In this document: positions 1 through 8,746 of the stretch, one piece after another
Numbering within the stretch: the stretch's first letter is position 1
Layout of the letters: the number at the start of each line of letters is the position of its first letter
NCBI RefSeq assembly: GCF_001640805.2
Contig: NC_066835.1
Span: 22,078,182 to 22,142,181, forward strand
Length of the DNA stretch: 64,000 nucleotides
From: Lates calcarifer
Lineage: Eukaryota; Chordata; Actinopteri; Centropomidae
Direction of reading: 5' to 3'
Notes under the pieces: model-generated
Seen by the model: only the letters and a program-made list of their open reading frames with translations
Databases searched by the model: none
Told to the model about the DNA's origin: nothing
Translations under genes and position numbers: made by a program

Positions 1-2
1 AT

Positions 3-1700
3 GACCGTGAAAGAGACTCAGAGGACCCTGAGCAGCAGGAGTGGAGCTCTGGACTGGACCAGCAGGACCCAGAGCCCCCCCACATTAAAGAAGAACAGGA
101 GGAATTTGCTCTTTTTCAGAGACCAGCAGGTACTGATGAAGAGGACAGTGGATGGTCAGACGTGGAAGTTACTCCACGCTCAAAGAGGGATGACCGTGAG
201 GATTGTAAACTATTTAGCTGCACAGTTTGTGGTAAAAAATGTGTATATGCATCAACTCTAAGAAGGCACATGGCAACCCACACAGATGAGAAACGATTCA
301 ATTGTTCAGTTTGTGGTAAAAAATGTGCAGATAAATCAGGTCTAAAAAAACACATGTTAACCCACACAGGAAAGGAACCATTTAGTTGCTCAGTTTGTGG
401 TAAAAAATGTGCAGATAAATCAGGTCTAAAAAAACACATGTTAACCCACACAGGAAAGGAACCATTTAGTTGCTCAGTTTGTGGTAAAAAATTTGGATTA
501 AAATCACAGCTAAACAGACACATGCTAACCCACACAGGTGAGACACCATTTAGCTGCTCAGTTTGTGGTAAAAAATTTAAACGTAATAAATCTCTCTCAT
601 CCCACAAGTTAATCCACACAGAGGAGCAACCATTTAGTTGCTCAGTTTGTGGTAAAAGATTTTCATATAAATCCTCTCTAACATCCCACATGTTAACCCA
701 CTCAGATAAGAAACCATTTAGTTGCTCAGTTTGTGGTAAAAAATTTAAACGTAATGAATCTCTCTCATTCCACAAGTTAATACACACAGGTGAGAAACCA
801 TTTAGTTGCTCATTTTGTGGTAAAAGATTTTCACGTAAATCCTCTCTAACATCCCACATCTTGATCCACACAGGTGAGACACCATTTAGTTGCTCAGTTT
901 GTGGTAAAAAATTTAAATATAATAAATCTCTCTCATACCACATGTTCACCCACACAGGTGAGAAACCATTTAATTGCTCAGTTTGTGGTAAAGGATTTGG
1001 ACAAAAATCACTTCTAACATCCCACATGTTAACCCACACAGGTGAGAAACCATTTAGTTGCTCAGTTTGTGGTAAAAAATTTAAACTTAATAAATCTCTC
1101 TCATTACACAAGTTAATCCACACAGAGGAGCAACCATTTAGTTGCTCAGTTTGTGGTAAAAAATTTGGAATAAAATCACTTCTAAGCACACACATGTTAA
1201 CCCACACAGAAGAGAAACCATGCAGTTGCTCAGTTTGTGGCAAAGGATTTGAACACAGATCAGGTCTAAAATTTCACATGTGGACCCACACAAATAAGAA
1301 ATCATTTAGTTGCTCAGTTTGTGGTCATAAATGTACAAACAAAACAAATCTAGTAAGCCACATGTGGACCCACACAAGAGAGAAACAATTTAGTTGCTCA
1401 GTTTGTGGTCATACATGTGCAAACAAATCAAATCTTACAAGCCATATGTTGAGCCACATAGGTGAGAAATCATTTATTTGTCCAGTTTGTGGCAAAATAT
1501 TTGCACGTAGATCAGGTCTAACATGCCACATGTCATCCCACATAGAGGATAAACAGTTCAGTTGCTTAGTTTGTGGTAAAGCATTTTCACGTAAGTCAAA
1601 GCTAACACGACATATGTTAACCCACACTGGGGTAAACCATTTAACTGCTCATTGTGTGACGAAAAGTACGCAGACAAACAAAGTCTGGAAGACCGAATGA
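3..1700 (+). CDS. C2H2 zinc-finger protein, gene 1 (5' end outside window)
   Basis: Likely a nuclear sequence-specific DNA-binding protein. The reading frame is open from position 3. It gives an acidic linker ([16 protein letters not shown] type, about 54-160) and then 17 tandem C2H2 fingers of 28 residues each (about 213-1633), most with TGEKP-like linkers. Fingers 2 and 3 are identical. Fingers 5-12 form a two-finger higher-order repeat. After the last finger the frame shifts and ends in an unrelated 22-residue tail at 1700. The two further fingers that paralogs carry are still legible out of frame to about 1755. The N-terminal exon lies upstream of the window. The beginning is odd: a stretch that normally sits late in the linker (ERDSEDP) directly precedes the EQQEWSS segment that normally sits near the start. 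Its C-terminal fingers and 3' flank closely match gene 2. Whether it is functional cannot be told from the sequence. Confidence 0.85.
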   Translation, partial: DRERDSEDPEQQEWSSGLDQQDPEPPHIKEEQEEFALFQRPAGTDEEDSGWSDVEVTPRSKRDDREDCKLFSCTVCGKKCVYASTLRRHMATHTDEKRFNCSVCGKKCADKSGLKKHMLTHTGKEPFSCSVCGKKCADKSGLKKHMLTHTGKEPFSCSVCGKKFGLKSQLNRHMLTHTGETPFSCSVCGKKFKRNKSLSSHKLIHTEEQPFSCSVCGKRFSYKSSLTSHMLTHSDKKPFSCSVCGKKFKRNESLSFHKLIHTGEKPFSCSFCGKRFSRKSSLTSHILIHTGETPFSCSVCGKKFKYNKSLSYHMFTHTGEKPFNCSVCGKGFGQKSLLTSHMLTHTGEKPFSCSVCGKKFKLNKSLSLHKLIHTEEQPFSCSVCGKKFGIKSLLSTHMLTHTEEKPCSCSVCGKGFEHRSGLKFHMWTHTNKKSFSCSVCGHKCTNKTNLVSHMWTHTREKQFSCSVCGHTCANKSNLTSHMLSHIGEKSFICPVCGKIFARRSGLTCHMSSHIEDKQFSCLVCGKAFSRKSKLTRHMLTHTGVNHLTAHCVTKSTQTNKVWKTE

Positions 1701-1760
1701 CACATCACACGGGGAAAACGCTTCAGTTGTAGTGTTTGTAACAAAAGATTCAGTCGACCA
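1701..1760 (+). pseudogene. Out-of-frame remnant of the last two zinc fingers of gene 1
   Basis: Reading from about 1631 one frame over gives [12 protein letters not shown] and [13 protein letters not shown] second one-base loss near 1713 puts the following finger start (CSVCNKRFS) in yet another frame. These match the two final fingers of gene 4, so two single-base deletions, at about 1630 and 1713, removed them from the protein. The same lesions occur in gene 2. Confidence 0.75.
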
Positions 1761-2764
1761 ATTTACACAGTTTACACAATTATGGACAATTTATTGTGAC
1801 AAATGAAGTTGTACGGGGGCTGCATCTGACACAATTTGACATGACTGTTTTCTACTTCTGTTTGATTCTGATTTAATTCTTTTGTCTTAAGTATGTCGGA
1901 AAATGGTGAATATACTTAATATCTTTTCCCATGTTTGACGTCTTCAAATGTTTTGTTTTGGTCAGCAGGTATTCAGTTTACTGTCCAACAGGGAAAAAGT
2001 AAAACGGCAAATCCTCATGTTTGAGAAGCTGGAAGCTGTAAATATTTAGCATTTTTGCTTCAGAATGACAAACTATAAAATAATTATCAAAATAGTTTGA
2101 GATTAATTTTCTGTCGATTAGTAAATCAATTATAAACCTATTGTTGCAGCTCTGCTGTGTAGCTGCTGATTGAGCTGTGTTTCAGTTAAGAAAACTTATG
2201 TTTGAGTTTCATGTATTTACTTTGATTAGATTAAGAAGTGATTCTGCTTTTCTTTCTCATTCTTTGTTGATTTTATGTTATTCTGTTTGTAGTATTTAAA
2301 ATATAACTTCTCAGGCTTTTGCTCAAATAATGTTTAATGAGCATTGTGATTATTTTCCTCTCAGGACTTTGTGTTTTACTGTATGTAGGCTGGAGAGGCT
2401 GAACTGTACCTCTGACAAAATCAGCTTTTTAAACCTCTGTGTTATAGCTGAAGATTGAAGTGCCTAGGAAATTTTTAATGACATTCTTTTTACTTACTTT
2501 AGTCAAGTAAAAGTCTTAACTGATCATTAGTGTCTGTTTCTTTAGACAGATTATCTGAAAGAGATTTTTGTTATATGACTGTTGTATTTCTTTACATTAG
2601 TTTTCGTTCGGTAGACCTAATGAACTGACAACTGAGAGTATTTCTTCACTCAAGTTACAGATTTGTCCGATTAAATTGGAACCAGTCATTTCAAGAAACC
2701 TAAATTGTCATACATTACATTTACGTCTTTATTTGTATGTAGCATCTTGTTCTACAGTTGTATT
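1761..2764 (+). other. 3' flank / 3' UTR of zinc-finger gene 1
   Basis: No coding sequence was seen. From about 1990 to 2720 the sequence aligns by eye almost base for base with the gene 2 flank (about 7405-8180), including the block AGATTGAAGTGCCTAGG. The poly(A) signal that reads AATAAA in genes 2-6 reads AAGTAAA here (about 2505-2512). Confidence 0.6.
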
Positions 2765-3030
2765 TTAGTAATTTCACGAGGAGAGACTATTATTCTGAAG
2801 GTTGGGATATACTGAAAGTTGTCTTCCATTTCCGGGTCTCTGCGGTTCAAACACGGTTAGAGACTGGAGGGTATTGTGCGAACAACGGGAGGTGTATGAT
2901 ACACGGAGAGCCGTGGGGTAAAAGTAGAAGGAGATGAGATTACAACATAAATAAAACGTATCACCTGCAGTAGATTAACTTCAGAAAGAGAGAACACGAC
3001 GGAGGAAATGAAAAGATTAGGGATTATGGA
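2765..3030 (+). promoter_or_regulatory. Orphan zinc-finger gene promoter / 5' UTR copy
   Basis: Matches the region just upstream of gene 3 (8230-8475) and gene 4 (13845-14095) almost exactly. It contains ATTTCCGGGTCTC and the GTTAGAGACTGGAGGGTATT block. No first exon follows. Near 3030 the match stops and the sequence continues as a 3'-UTR-like fragment. Confidence 0.6.
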
Positions 3031-3200
3031 CTTTGTGTTGTCTATGAAATGTAATTAGTTTGTTTTCATGGAATTATTTTTTAAATATTTTAGTCAAATA
3101 AATGTCAAAAATGAACATTGATGTCTGTGTTTGTCTTCTTCTCTAACATTAAATAAGAATGGTAAAACAGATTAGCTCTGATTTGACACAGTATTTTATC
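3031..3200 (+). repeat. Fragment of a zinc-finger gene 3' UTR joined to the orphan promoter
   Basis: Contains the TAGTCAAATAAATGTC poly(A) block followed by GAACATTGATGTCTGTGTTT and ACATTAAATAAGAATGG. These match the ends of genes 3 (about 12360-12460) and 4 (17480-17570). It lies directly after a promoter copy, so the order is reversed relative to a normal gene. Confidence 0.55.
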
Positions 3201-3253
3201 ATGGGGCCTCTAAGGTGTGAAGCTTTGGAGAAGCCTCCTGACCCCCGCTGTGA

Positions 3254-3422
3254 ACACGACACCTCAAGACAGCACTTAGGACATGTAGTTACCCTAACTG
3301 GGCCTGCATCGAGTCAGTGAGAAGACATAGAGAAGAGCTACAGACATCAGCTGGTGAGGAACAGGAGAAAAGACACAACAACATTGTCACGTCTTATGTG
3401 GCAGGACTTTCACAAGACCGAT
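3254..3422 (+). mobile_element. Penelope-like element fragment, + strand part 1
   Basis: One + strand frame reads HLKTALRTCSYPNWA, then HNNIVTSYVAGLSQD, up to a stop near 3420. This is the linker that precedes the GIY-YIG nuclease domain in Penelope-like retroelements. It aligns with residues 33-84 of the minus-strand copy next to it. Only a broken fragment remains. Confidence 0.65.
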
Positions 3423-3544
3423 GATGTCACGGATCCTTTGTGTTCTATGTGTCAACGACAGTCGTTAAGGTGACGGCCGTTGGTAGAAAACATTAGTTTC
3501 GACTTCGTTAGTGCCCCATTGTGTTGTAACCACAGTCGTTGGAG

Positions 3545-4294
3545 TCACATGAGGCCATTTGTGAAAGGTTGTTTTTCCCTAGAGGCCAAATTGTTAAGTC
3601 TCCTGGGAAGGGATGAAAGGGCGGCATTGTAGATTGGAGATAGGTGGTGTCTTAGACCTCCTCCTAGGTTGAGAGATGGCTTCTCTACTTTTACATAGAT
3701 GGCTTCTTTTACTCCTCTTTCAAACCATCTGTCCTCTCTGTCCAAGATGTGGACCTTGTTGTCCTCAAATGAGTGGGTTTTCTCCTTTAGATGTAAATAG
3801 ACAGCAGAGTCCAGACCTGAGGAGTTCGCTCTCCTGTGTTGGGCCATGCGTTTGTGTAGTGGTTGTTTTGTTTCGCCAGTGTAGAGGTCTTCGCATTCCT
3901 CGTTACATTGGACTGCATACACCAGATTGCTTTTGTGGGTGTGTGGTGGTCTGTCCTTAGGATGTACCAGTCTCTGTCTGAGTGTGTTGCCGGGTTTGAA
4001 ATACACAGGGATACTGTGTTTGTTGAAGATCCTCCTGAGTTTTTCAGATACCCCGGACACATATGGAATAACTATGTTGTTTCTCTTGTTTTGTTTTTCT
4101 TTCACTACCACGTTGTTGGTTCTCTTTCTGGAACCAGCTGCAGTTTTCAAAAAGGTCCAACTGGGGTAACCACAAGTTTTGAGGGCATCTCTCAGGTGCT
4201 TGTGTTCTTCCCCTTGGGCCTGTGAGCTTGGGCATGTACATAGGTGAAACCAAACAACCACCAAACAACCAGTCCTTACAACACCAACCTTCAC
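3545..4294 (-). mobile_element. Penelope-like element fragment with GIY-YIG endonuclease domain
   Basis: A 249-codon open frame on the minus strand. Residues about 33-215 are Penelope-like: a KRNNIVIPYVSGVSEK linker, then the GIY-YIG endonuclease module. Its two motifs read LVYAVQC (124-130) and DLYTGET (136-142). A conserved Arg/His block (QHRRANSSG), KEAIYVK with Glu187, and KPSLN with Asn199 follow. The family cuts target DNA for retrotransposition. The upstream reverse transcriptase is absent. The first 28 residues and the last dozen do not look like the element. It sits inverted between two + strand pieces of the same family. It is presumably inactive. Confidence 0.8.
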
Positions 4295-4406
4295 CTACAA
4301 CGCAGTCCTGAGATCCTTACCCAGGAGATTTAACCCCCATTCACACCTTGAAACAAGTGACCCTAACGACTCACATGATGTCAGGGCGGGTCAACGACTC
4401 CCATAA
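4293..4406 (+). mobile_element. Penelope-like element fragment, + strand part 2 (C-terminus)
   Basis: The + strand frame reads TYNAVLRSLPRRFNPHSHLE and runs to a stop at 4404-4406. It matches the C-terminal end of Penelope-like proteins and the YNAALSSLPRRLNN of the neighbouring minus-strand copy. With the 3254-3422 piece it would form one + strand element split by the inverted copy. Confidence 0.65.
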
Positions 4407-4444
4407 CCATCCACCAGAGGTTAAATACCTGGGACTCCCCAACC

Positions 4445-4580
4445 AGTTTTCAGAACTGAAGAAGGCTTTTGGATAAGAGGTGAAACGTCTTCAAGAAACC
4501 TAAAAGAAGTCCAGTTGTCTTCAACTTCAGCCCTTAAGGCTATCATGACCTGGATGACCGAGAACCTACACAGACATTAG
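4445..4580 (+). mobile_element. Penelope-like element terminal region with hammerhead-like core
   Basis: Contains CTGAAGA (4456-4462), a partly paired hairpin (CTTT 4466-4469 with AGAG 4476-4479) and GAAA (4482-4485). It is followed by the conserved terminal stretch ending near CACAGACATTAG. A second copy on the minus strand at about 51800-51895 has CTGATGA and a perfect CCTCT/AGAGG stem. Hammerhead ribozymes are known in Penelope-like elements; activity here is not shown. Confidence 0.5.
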
Positions 4581-4589
4581 AAAGAGAGA

Positions 4590-4761
4590 CTTTTATTCTG
4601 AAGGCCAGGGAAGTACCGGAATGCATGTTTCATTTCCGGGTCTCGGTGCAACAAAGCTAGCCTGTTTGTTACAGGAGCAGAGGAAACGAGTCAGCCAGGT
4701 CTAAATAACGATAAAACCACCACCGGTGCCTTTTCTTCTTTGACTCTACGATCTGTTAAAG
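4590..4761 (+). promoter_or_regulatory. Promoter and 5' UTR of zinc-finger gene 2
   Basis: Contains TTATTCTGAAGGCCAGGG, TACCGGAA and CATTTCCGGGTCTCGG, followed by the 5' UTR block AACGATAAAACCACCACCGG. The same set precedes genes 3-6. The paired (A)CCGGAA and TTTCCGG motifs are ETS-type sites. No TATA box was seen. Confidence 0.55.
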
Positions 4762-7205
4762 ATGTCCAGGTTTCAGGAGCTTAAAGCTTCGTTCAAACAG
4801 CGGCTGCTGACTTCGGTTCGTAAAGATCTGTTCGGACATTTGGAGAGAAAAATATCCGATTATAAGAAGGAGATCGACCGCAACAGAAAACTGTTGGATC
4901 TGGTTCCAAACAGAGACTCAAGGCGGCGAGAATCAGGTTAGAAAATGTGTTTATTCTTCTTCTAATGCTGCATCGAGGAGGCGCTAAATGAGCTACACCG
5001 TCCTTACACCGCGTGTTAGCCGCAGCTAGCTCCTCTTTGTTTCCTCTTCTGTTCCACAAAGTCACTGTGACAGTTTGAGCTTTATGAATTCAATCTGTTT
5101 ACTCGGTTATACATTAATACATCTGGTTTGTTCGTATTTAGTGCATTTGCCAATGCCATGCTCTTCCCAGGATGTGGTTGTTTTTAGGGTAGACTTTGTC
5201 ATACATGGACAATTAGCATTTTAAAACCGGGCTGCTGTTAAAATACTGTATCCTGAGGATTTTACGCATCAATCGACTAAAGAAGATCAAAGCTAAACAT
5301 TTAGTTTTTCTTCGGGAACAATGACATTATTAACTGTAAGTATGAAGCAAACCCAACAACCGACCCGTGGCACCACCTACTGGATATACTCTGTTATTTC
5401 ATTACAACCCAGACTGACAACGTTAAGTCCCTTGTAATTTCCGGTGTGCTCACACTAACTTGATCTACCTGAGCATCATCTGTCTCTAAGGATACCCGTG
5501 TATTGACTGATATTTCTGTGGTTGAGTCTGGACATGTCTTGGATAGATGTGGAGTTATCCCATGATAATGAAATCGTTCAACAATCTAACACAGCCATGT
5601 CAAGCTTCAACATGAACTCATGGTTTTCCTCTGTGTTTGTGTTTTTCAGTGTGTCCTGCAGACGTCCAGCAGGTGTTGGAGACTAAAGAAGAGGTTTCCC
5701 CTGAGCAGCAGGAGTGGAGCTCCAGACTGGACCAGCAGGACCCAGAGCCCCCCCACATTAAAGAAGAACAGGAGGAATTTGCTCTTTTTCAGAGACCAGT
5801 AGATGCTGATGAAGAGGACAGCAGAGGATCAGAACAGGAAGTTACTCCACACTCAAAGAGGGATGACTGTGAGGATCCTAAACTATTTAGCTGCACAGTT
5901 TCGGGTAAAAGATGGGCACATAAATCAAATCTAAGAAAACACATGTTTACCCACACAGGTGAGAAACGATTTAGTTGCTCAGTTTGTGGTAAGAAATGTG
6001 TACATAAATCAGGCTTAAGAAACCACATGTTAACCCACACAGGTGAGAAACCATTTAGCTGCTCAGTTTGTGGTAAAAAATTTGGACAAAAATCCACTCT
6101 AAACAGACACATGTTAACCCACACAGGTGAGAAACGATTTAATTGTTCAATTTGTGGTAAAGAATGTGCACATAAATCAACTCTAACAAAGCATATGTTA
6201 ATCCACACAGGAGAGAAACCATTTAGTTGCTCAGTTTGTGGTAAAAAATTTGGACAAAAATCAAATCTAGGCAAACACATGTTTACCCACACAGGTGAGA
6301 AACGATTTAGTTGTTTAGTTTGTGGTAAAAAAATTTCAGATAAATCAACTCTAACAAACCATATGTTTACCCACACAGGAGAGAAACCATTTTGTTGCTC
6401 AGTTTGTGGTAAAAAATTTGGACAAAAATCAAATCTAAGCACACACATGTTAACCCACACAGGTGAGAAACCATTTAATTGTCCAGTTTGTGGTAAAAAA
6501 TTTGCACGTAAATTCTCTCTAACATCCCATATGTGGACCCACACAGGTGAGAAACCATTTAGGTGCTCAGTTTGTGGTAAAACATTTACACTTCATTCAT
6601 CTCTCTCAAGCCACAAGTTAATCCACACGGGAGAGAAACCATATAGTTGCTCAGTTTGTGGTAAAAAATTTGCACATCATTCATCTCTCCCAAGCCACAA
6701 GTTAAGCCACACAGGAGAGAAACCATATAGTTGCTCAGTGTGTGGTAAAGGATTTAGACAAAAATCACGTTTAACATTCCACATCTTGACCCACACAGAT
6801 GAGAAACCAGTTAATTGCTCAGTTTGTGGTCATAAATGTACAAACAAATCAAATCTAGTAAGCCACATGTGGACCCATGCAAGAGGGAAACAATTTAGTT
6901 GCTCAGTTTGTGGTCATACATGTGCAAACAAATCAAATCTAACAAGCCATATGTTGAGCCACACAGCTGAGAAATCAGTTATTTGTCCAGTTTGTGGCAA
7001 AATATGTGCACGTAGATCAGGTCTAACATTCCACATGTCAACCCACATAGAGGAGAAACCGTTCAGTTGCTTAGTTTGTGGTAAAACATTTTCACGTAAG
7101 TCAAATCTAACACGACATATGTTAACCCACACTGGGGTAAACCATTTAACTGCTCATTGTGTGATGAAAAGTACGCAGACAAACAAAGTCTGGAAGACCG
7201 AATGA
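4762..7205 (+). CDS. C2H2 zinc-finger protein, gene 2
   Basis: Exons 4762-4936 and 5650-7205 (576 codons plus stop), joined at a phase-1 GT/AG intron. Exon 1 gives a basic helical N-terminus ([20 protein letters not shown], ending NRDSRRRES). Exon 2 begins [15 protein letters not shown], then the acidic linker, then 15 fingers (about 5889-7134). Finger 1 has lost its second zinc cysteine (CTVSG in place of CTVCG) and is probably unfolded. The last residues are a frameshifted tail that ends at the same point as in gene 1. It is probably a nuclear DNA-binding regulator. The role of the N-terminal exon in this teleost family is not known to me. Gene 2 lies immediately after Penelope-like debris. 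Confidence 0.9.
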
Positions 7206-8229
7206 CACATCACACGGGAAAAACGCTTCAGTTGTAGTGTTTGTAACAAAAGATTCAGTCAACCAATTTACACAGTTTACACAATTATGGACAATTTATT
7301 GTGACAAATGTTTCTAATTTTACCTGGCTGCAATGACAAACCAAACCTCTGGGATTAATAAAGTTATCTAACAGTCGGCTGTTCAAAAACATGAGTGTGT
7401 TGTCCTGTCCAACAGGGAAAAAGTAAAACGGCATATCCTCATGTTTGAGAAGCTGGAAGCATTTTTGCTTCAGAATGACAAACTATAAAATAATTATCAA
7501 AATAGTTTGAGATTAATTTTCTGTCGATTAGTAAATCAATTATAAACCTATTGTTGCAGCTCTGCTGTGCAGCTGCTGATTGAGCCGTGTTTCAGTTAAG
7601 AAAACTTATGTTTGAGTTTCATGTATTTACTTTGATTAGATTAAGAAGTGATTCTGCTTTTCTTTCTCATTCTTTGTTGATTTTATGTTATTCTGTTTGT
7701 AGTATTTAAAATATAACTTCTCAGGCTTTTGCTCAAATAATGTTTAATGAGCATTGTGATTATTTTCCTCTCAGGACTTTGTGTTTTACTGTATGTAGGC
7801 TGGAGAGGCTGAACTGTGCCTCTGACAAAATCAGCTTTTTAAACCTCTGTGTTATAGCTGAAGATTGAAGTGCCTAGGAAATTTTTAATGACATTCTTTT
7901 TACTTACTTTAGTCAAATAAAAGTCTTAACTGAACATTAGTGTCTGTTTCTTTAGACAGATTATCTCTGATACAACACTTTAACATGCATTTTTGTATAT
8001 AATCTGCTACTCTAGGAGGTGGAAGAGATTTTTATTATAGGACTGTTGTATTTCTTTACATTAGTTTTCGTTCGGTAGACCTAATGAACTGACAACTGAG
8101 AGTATTTCTTCACTCAAGTTACAGATTTGTCCGATTAAATTGGAACCAGTCATTTCAAGAAACCTAAATTGTCATACATTACATTTACGTCTTTATTTGT
8201 ATGTAGCATCTTGTTCTACAATTGTATTT
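7206..8229 (+). other. 3' flank of zinc-finger gene 2
   Basis: Begins with the out-of-frame finger remnant (to about 7260), then the UTR. AATAAA occurs at 7358-7363 and at 7916-7921. The block 7405-8180 is nearly identical to the gene 1 flank, showing that the duplicated unit includes the 3' end and the next promoter. Confidence 0.6.
7916..7921 (+). terminator. Poly(A) signal AATAAA, zinc-finger gene 2
   Basis: AATAAA inside the conserved TTAGTCAAATAAAAGTCT block found after each gene of the array. Confidence 0.5.
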
Positions 8230-8746
8230 TAGTAATTTCACGAGGAGAGACTATTATTCTGAAGGTTGGGATATACCGGAAGTTGTCTTCCATTTCCGGG
8301 TCTCTGCGGTTCAAACACGGTTAGAGAGTGGAGGGTATTGTGCGAACAACGGGAGGTGTATGATACACGGAGAGCCGTGGGGTAAAAGTAGAAGGAGATG
8401 AGATTACAACATAAATAAAACGTATCACCTGCAGCAGATTAACTTCAGAAAGAGAGAACACGACGGAGGAAATGAAAAGATTAGGGACAATGATAAAACA
8501 CGACTGATGAACGAGTGAAGGAAGGAGCTCGATCGACTTCTCGCGGGAAGAAGTCATGATGGGAAAAAGTTCAGTTGTCGGGACAAAGGAGGAACTGACT
8601 GCCCTTACACACCACTGAAGAAGAAGAAGAAGACCGTATGGATGTTGTGTTTGCTGCAAGAGCAGAGGAAACATATCAGCCAGGTCTAAATAACGATAAA
8701 ACCACCACCGGTGCCTTTTCTAGTTTGACTCTACGATCTATTAAAG
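8230..8746 (+). promoter_or_regulatory. Promoter and 5' UTR of zinc-finger gene 3
   Basis: Contains ATACCGGAAGTTGTC (ETS-type) at about 8272 and CATTTCCGGGTCTC at about 8290, then a long conserved leader with a short GAA repeat near 8617. It continues to the ATG at 8747. No TATA box was seen. Confidence 0.55.

Noticed and set aside
116..1243. Long minus-strand open frame (375 codons) across zinc-finger gene 1, and similar ones across genes 2-6
   Set aside because: The antisense of 84-base finger repeats stays open by periodicity (recurrent [15 protein letters not shown]). The sense strand has perfect C2H2 fingers and splice signals.
162..1640. Regularly spaced repeats as a CRISPR array
   Set aside because: The 84-base period encodes zinc fingers in a eukaryotic gene, with no spacers.
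2505..2512. AAGTAAA in gene 1 as proof that the gene is dead
   Set aside because: Other poly(A) signals could be used; a single altered hexamer is not enough.
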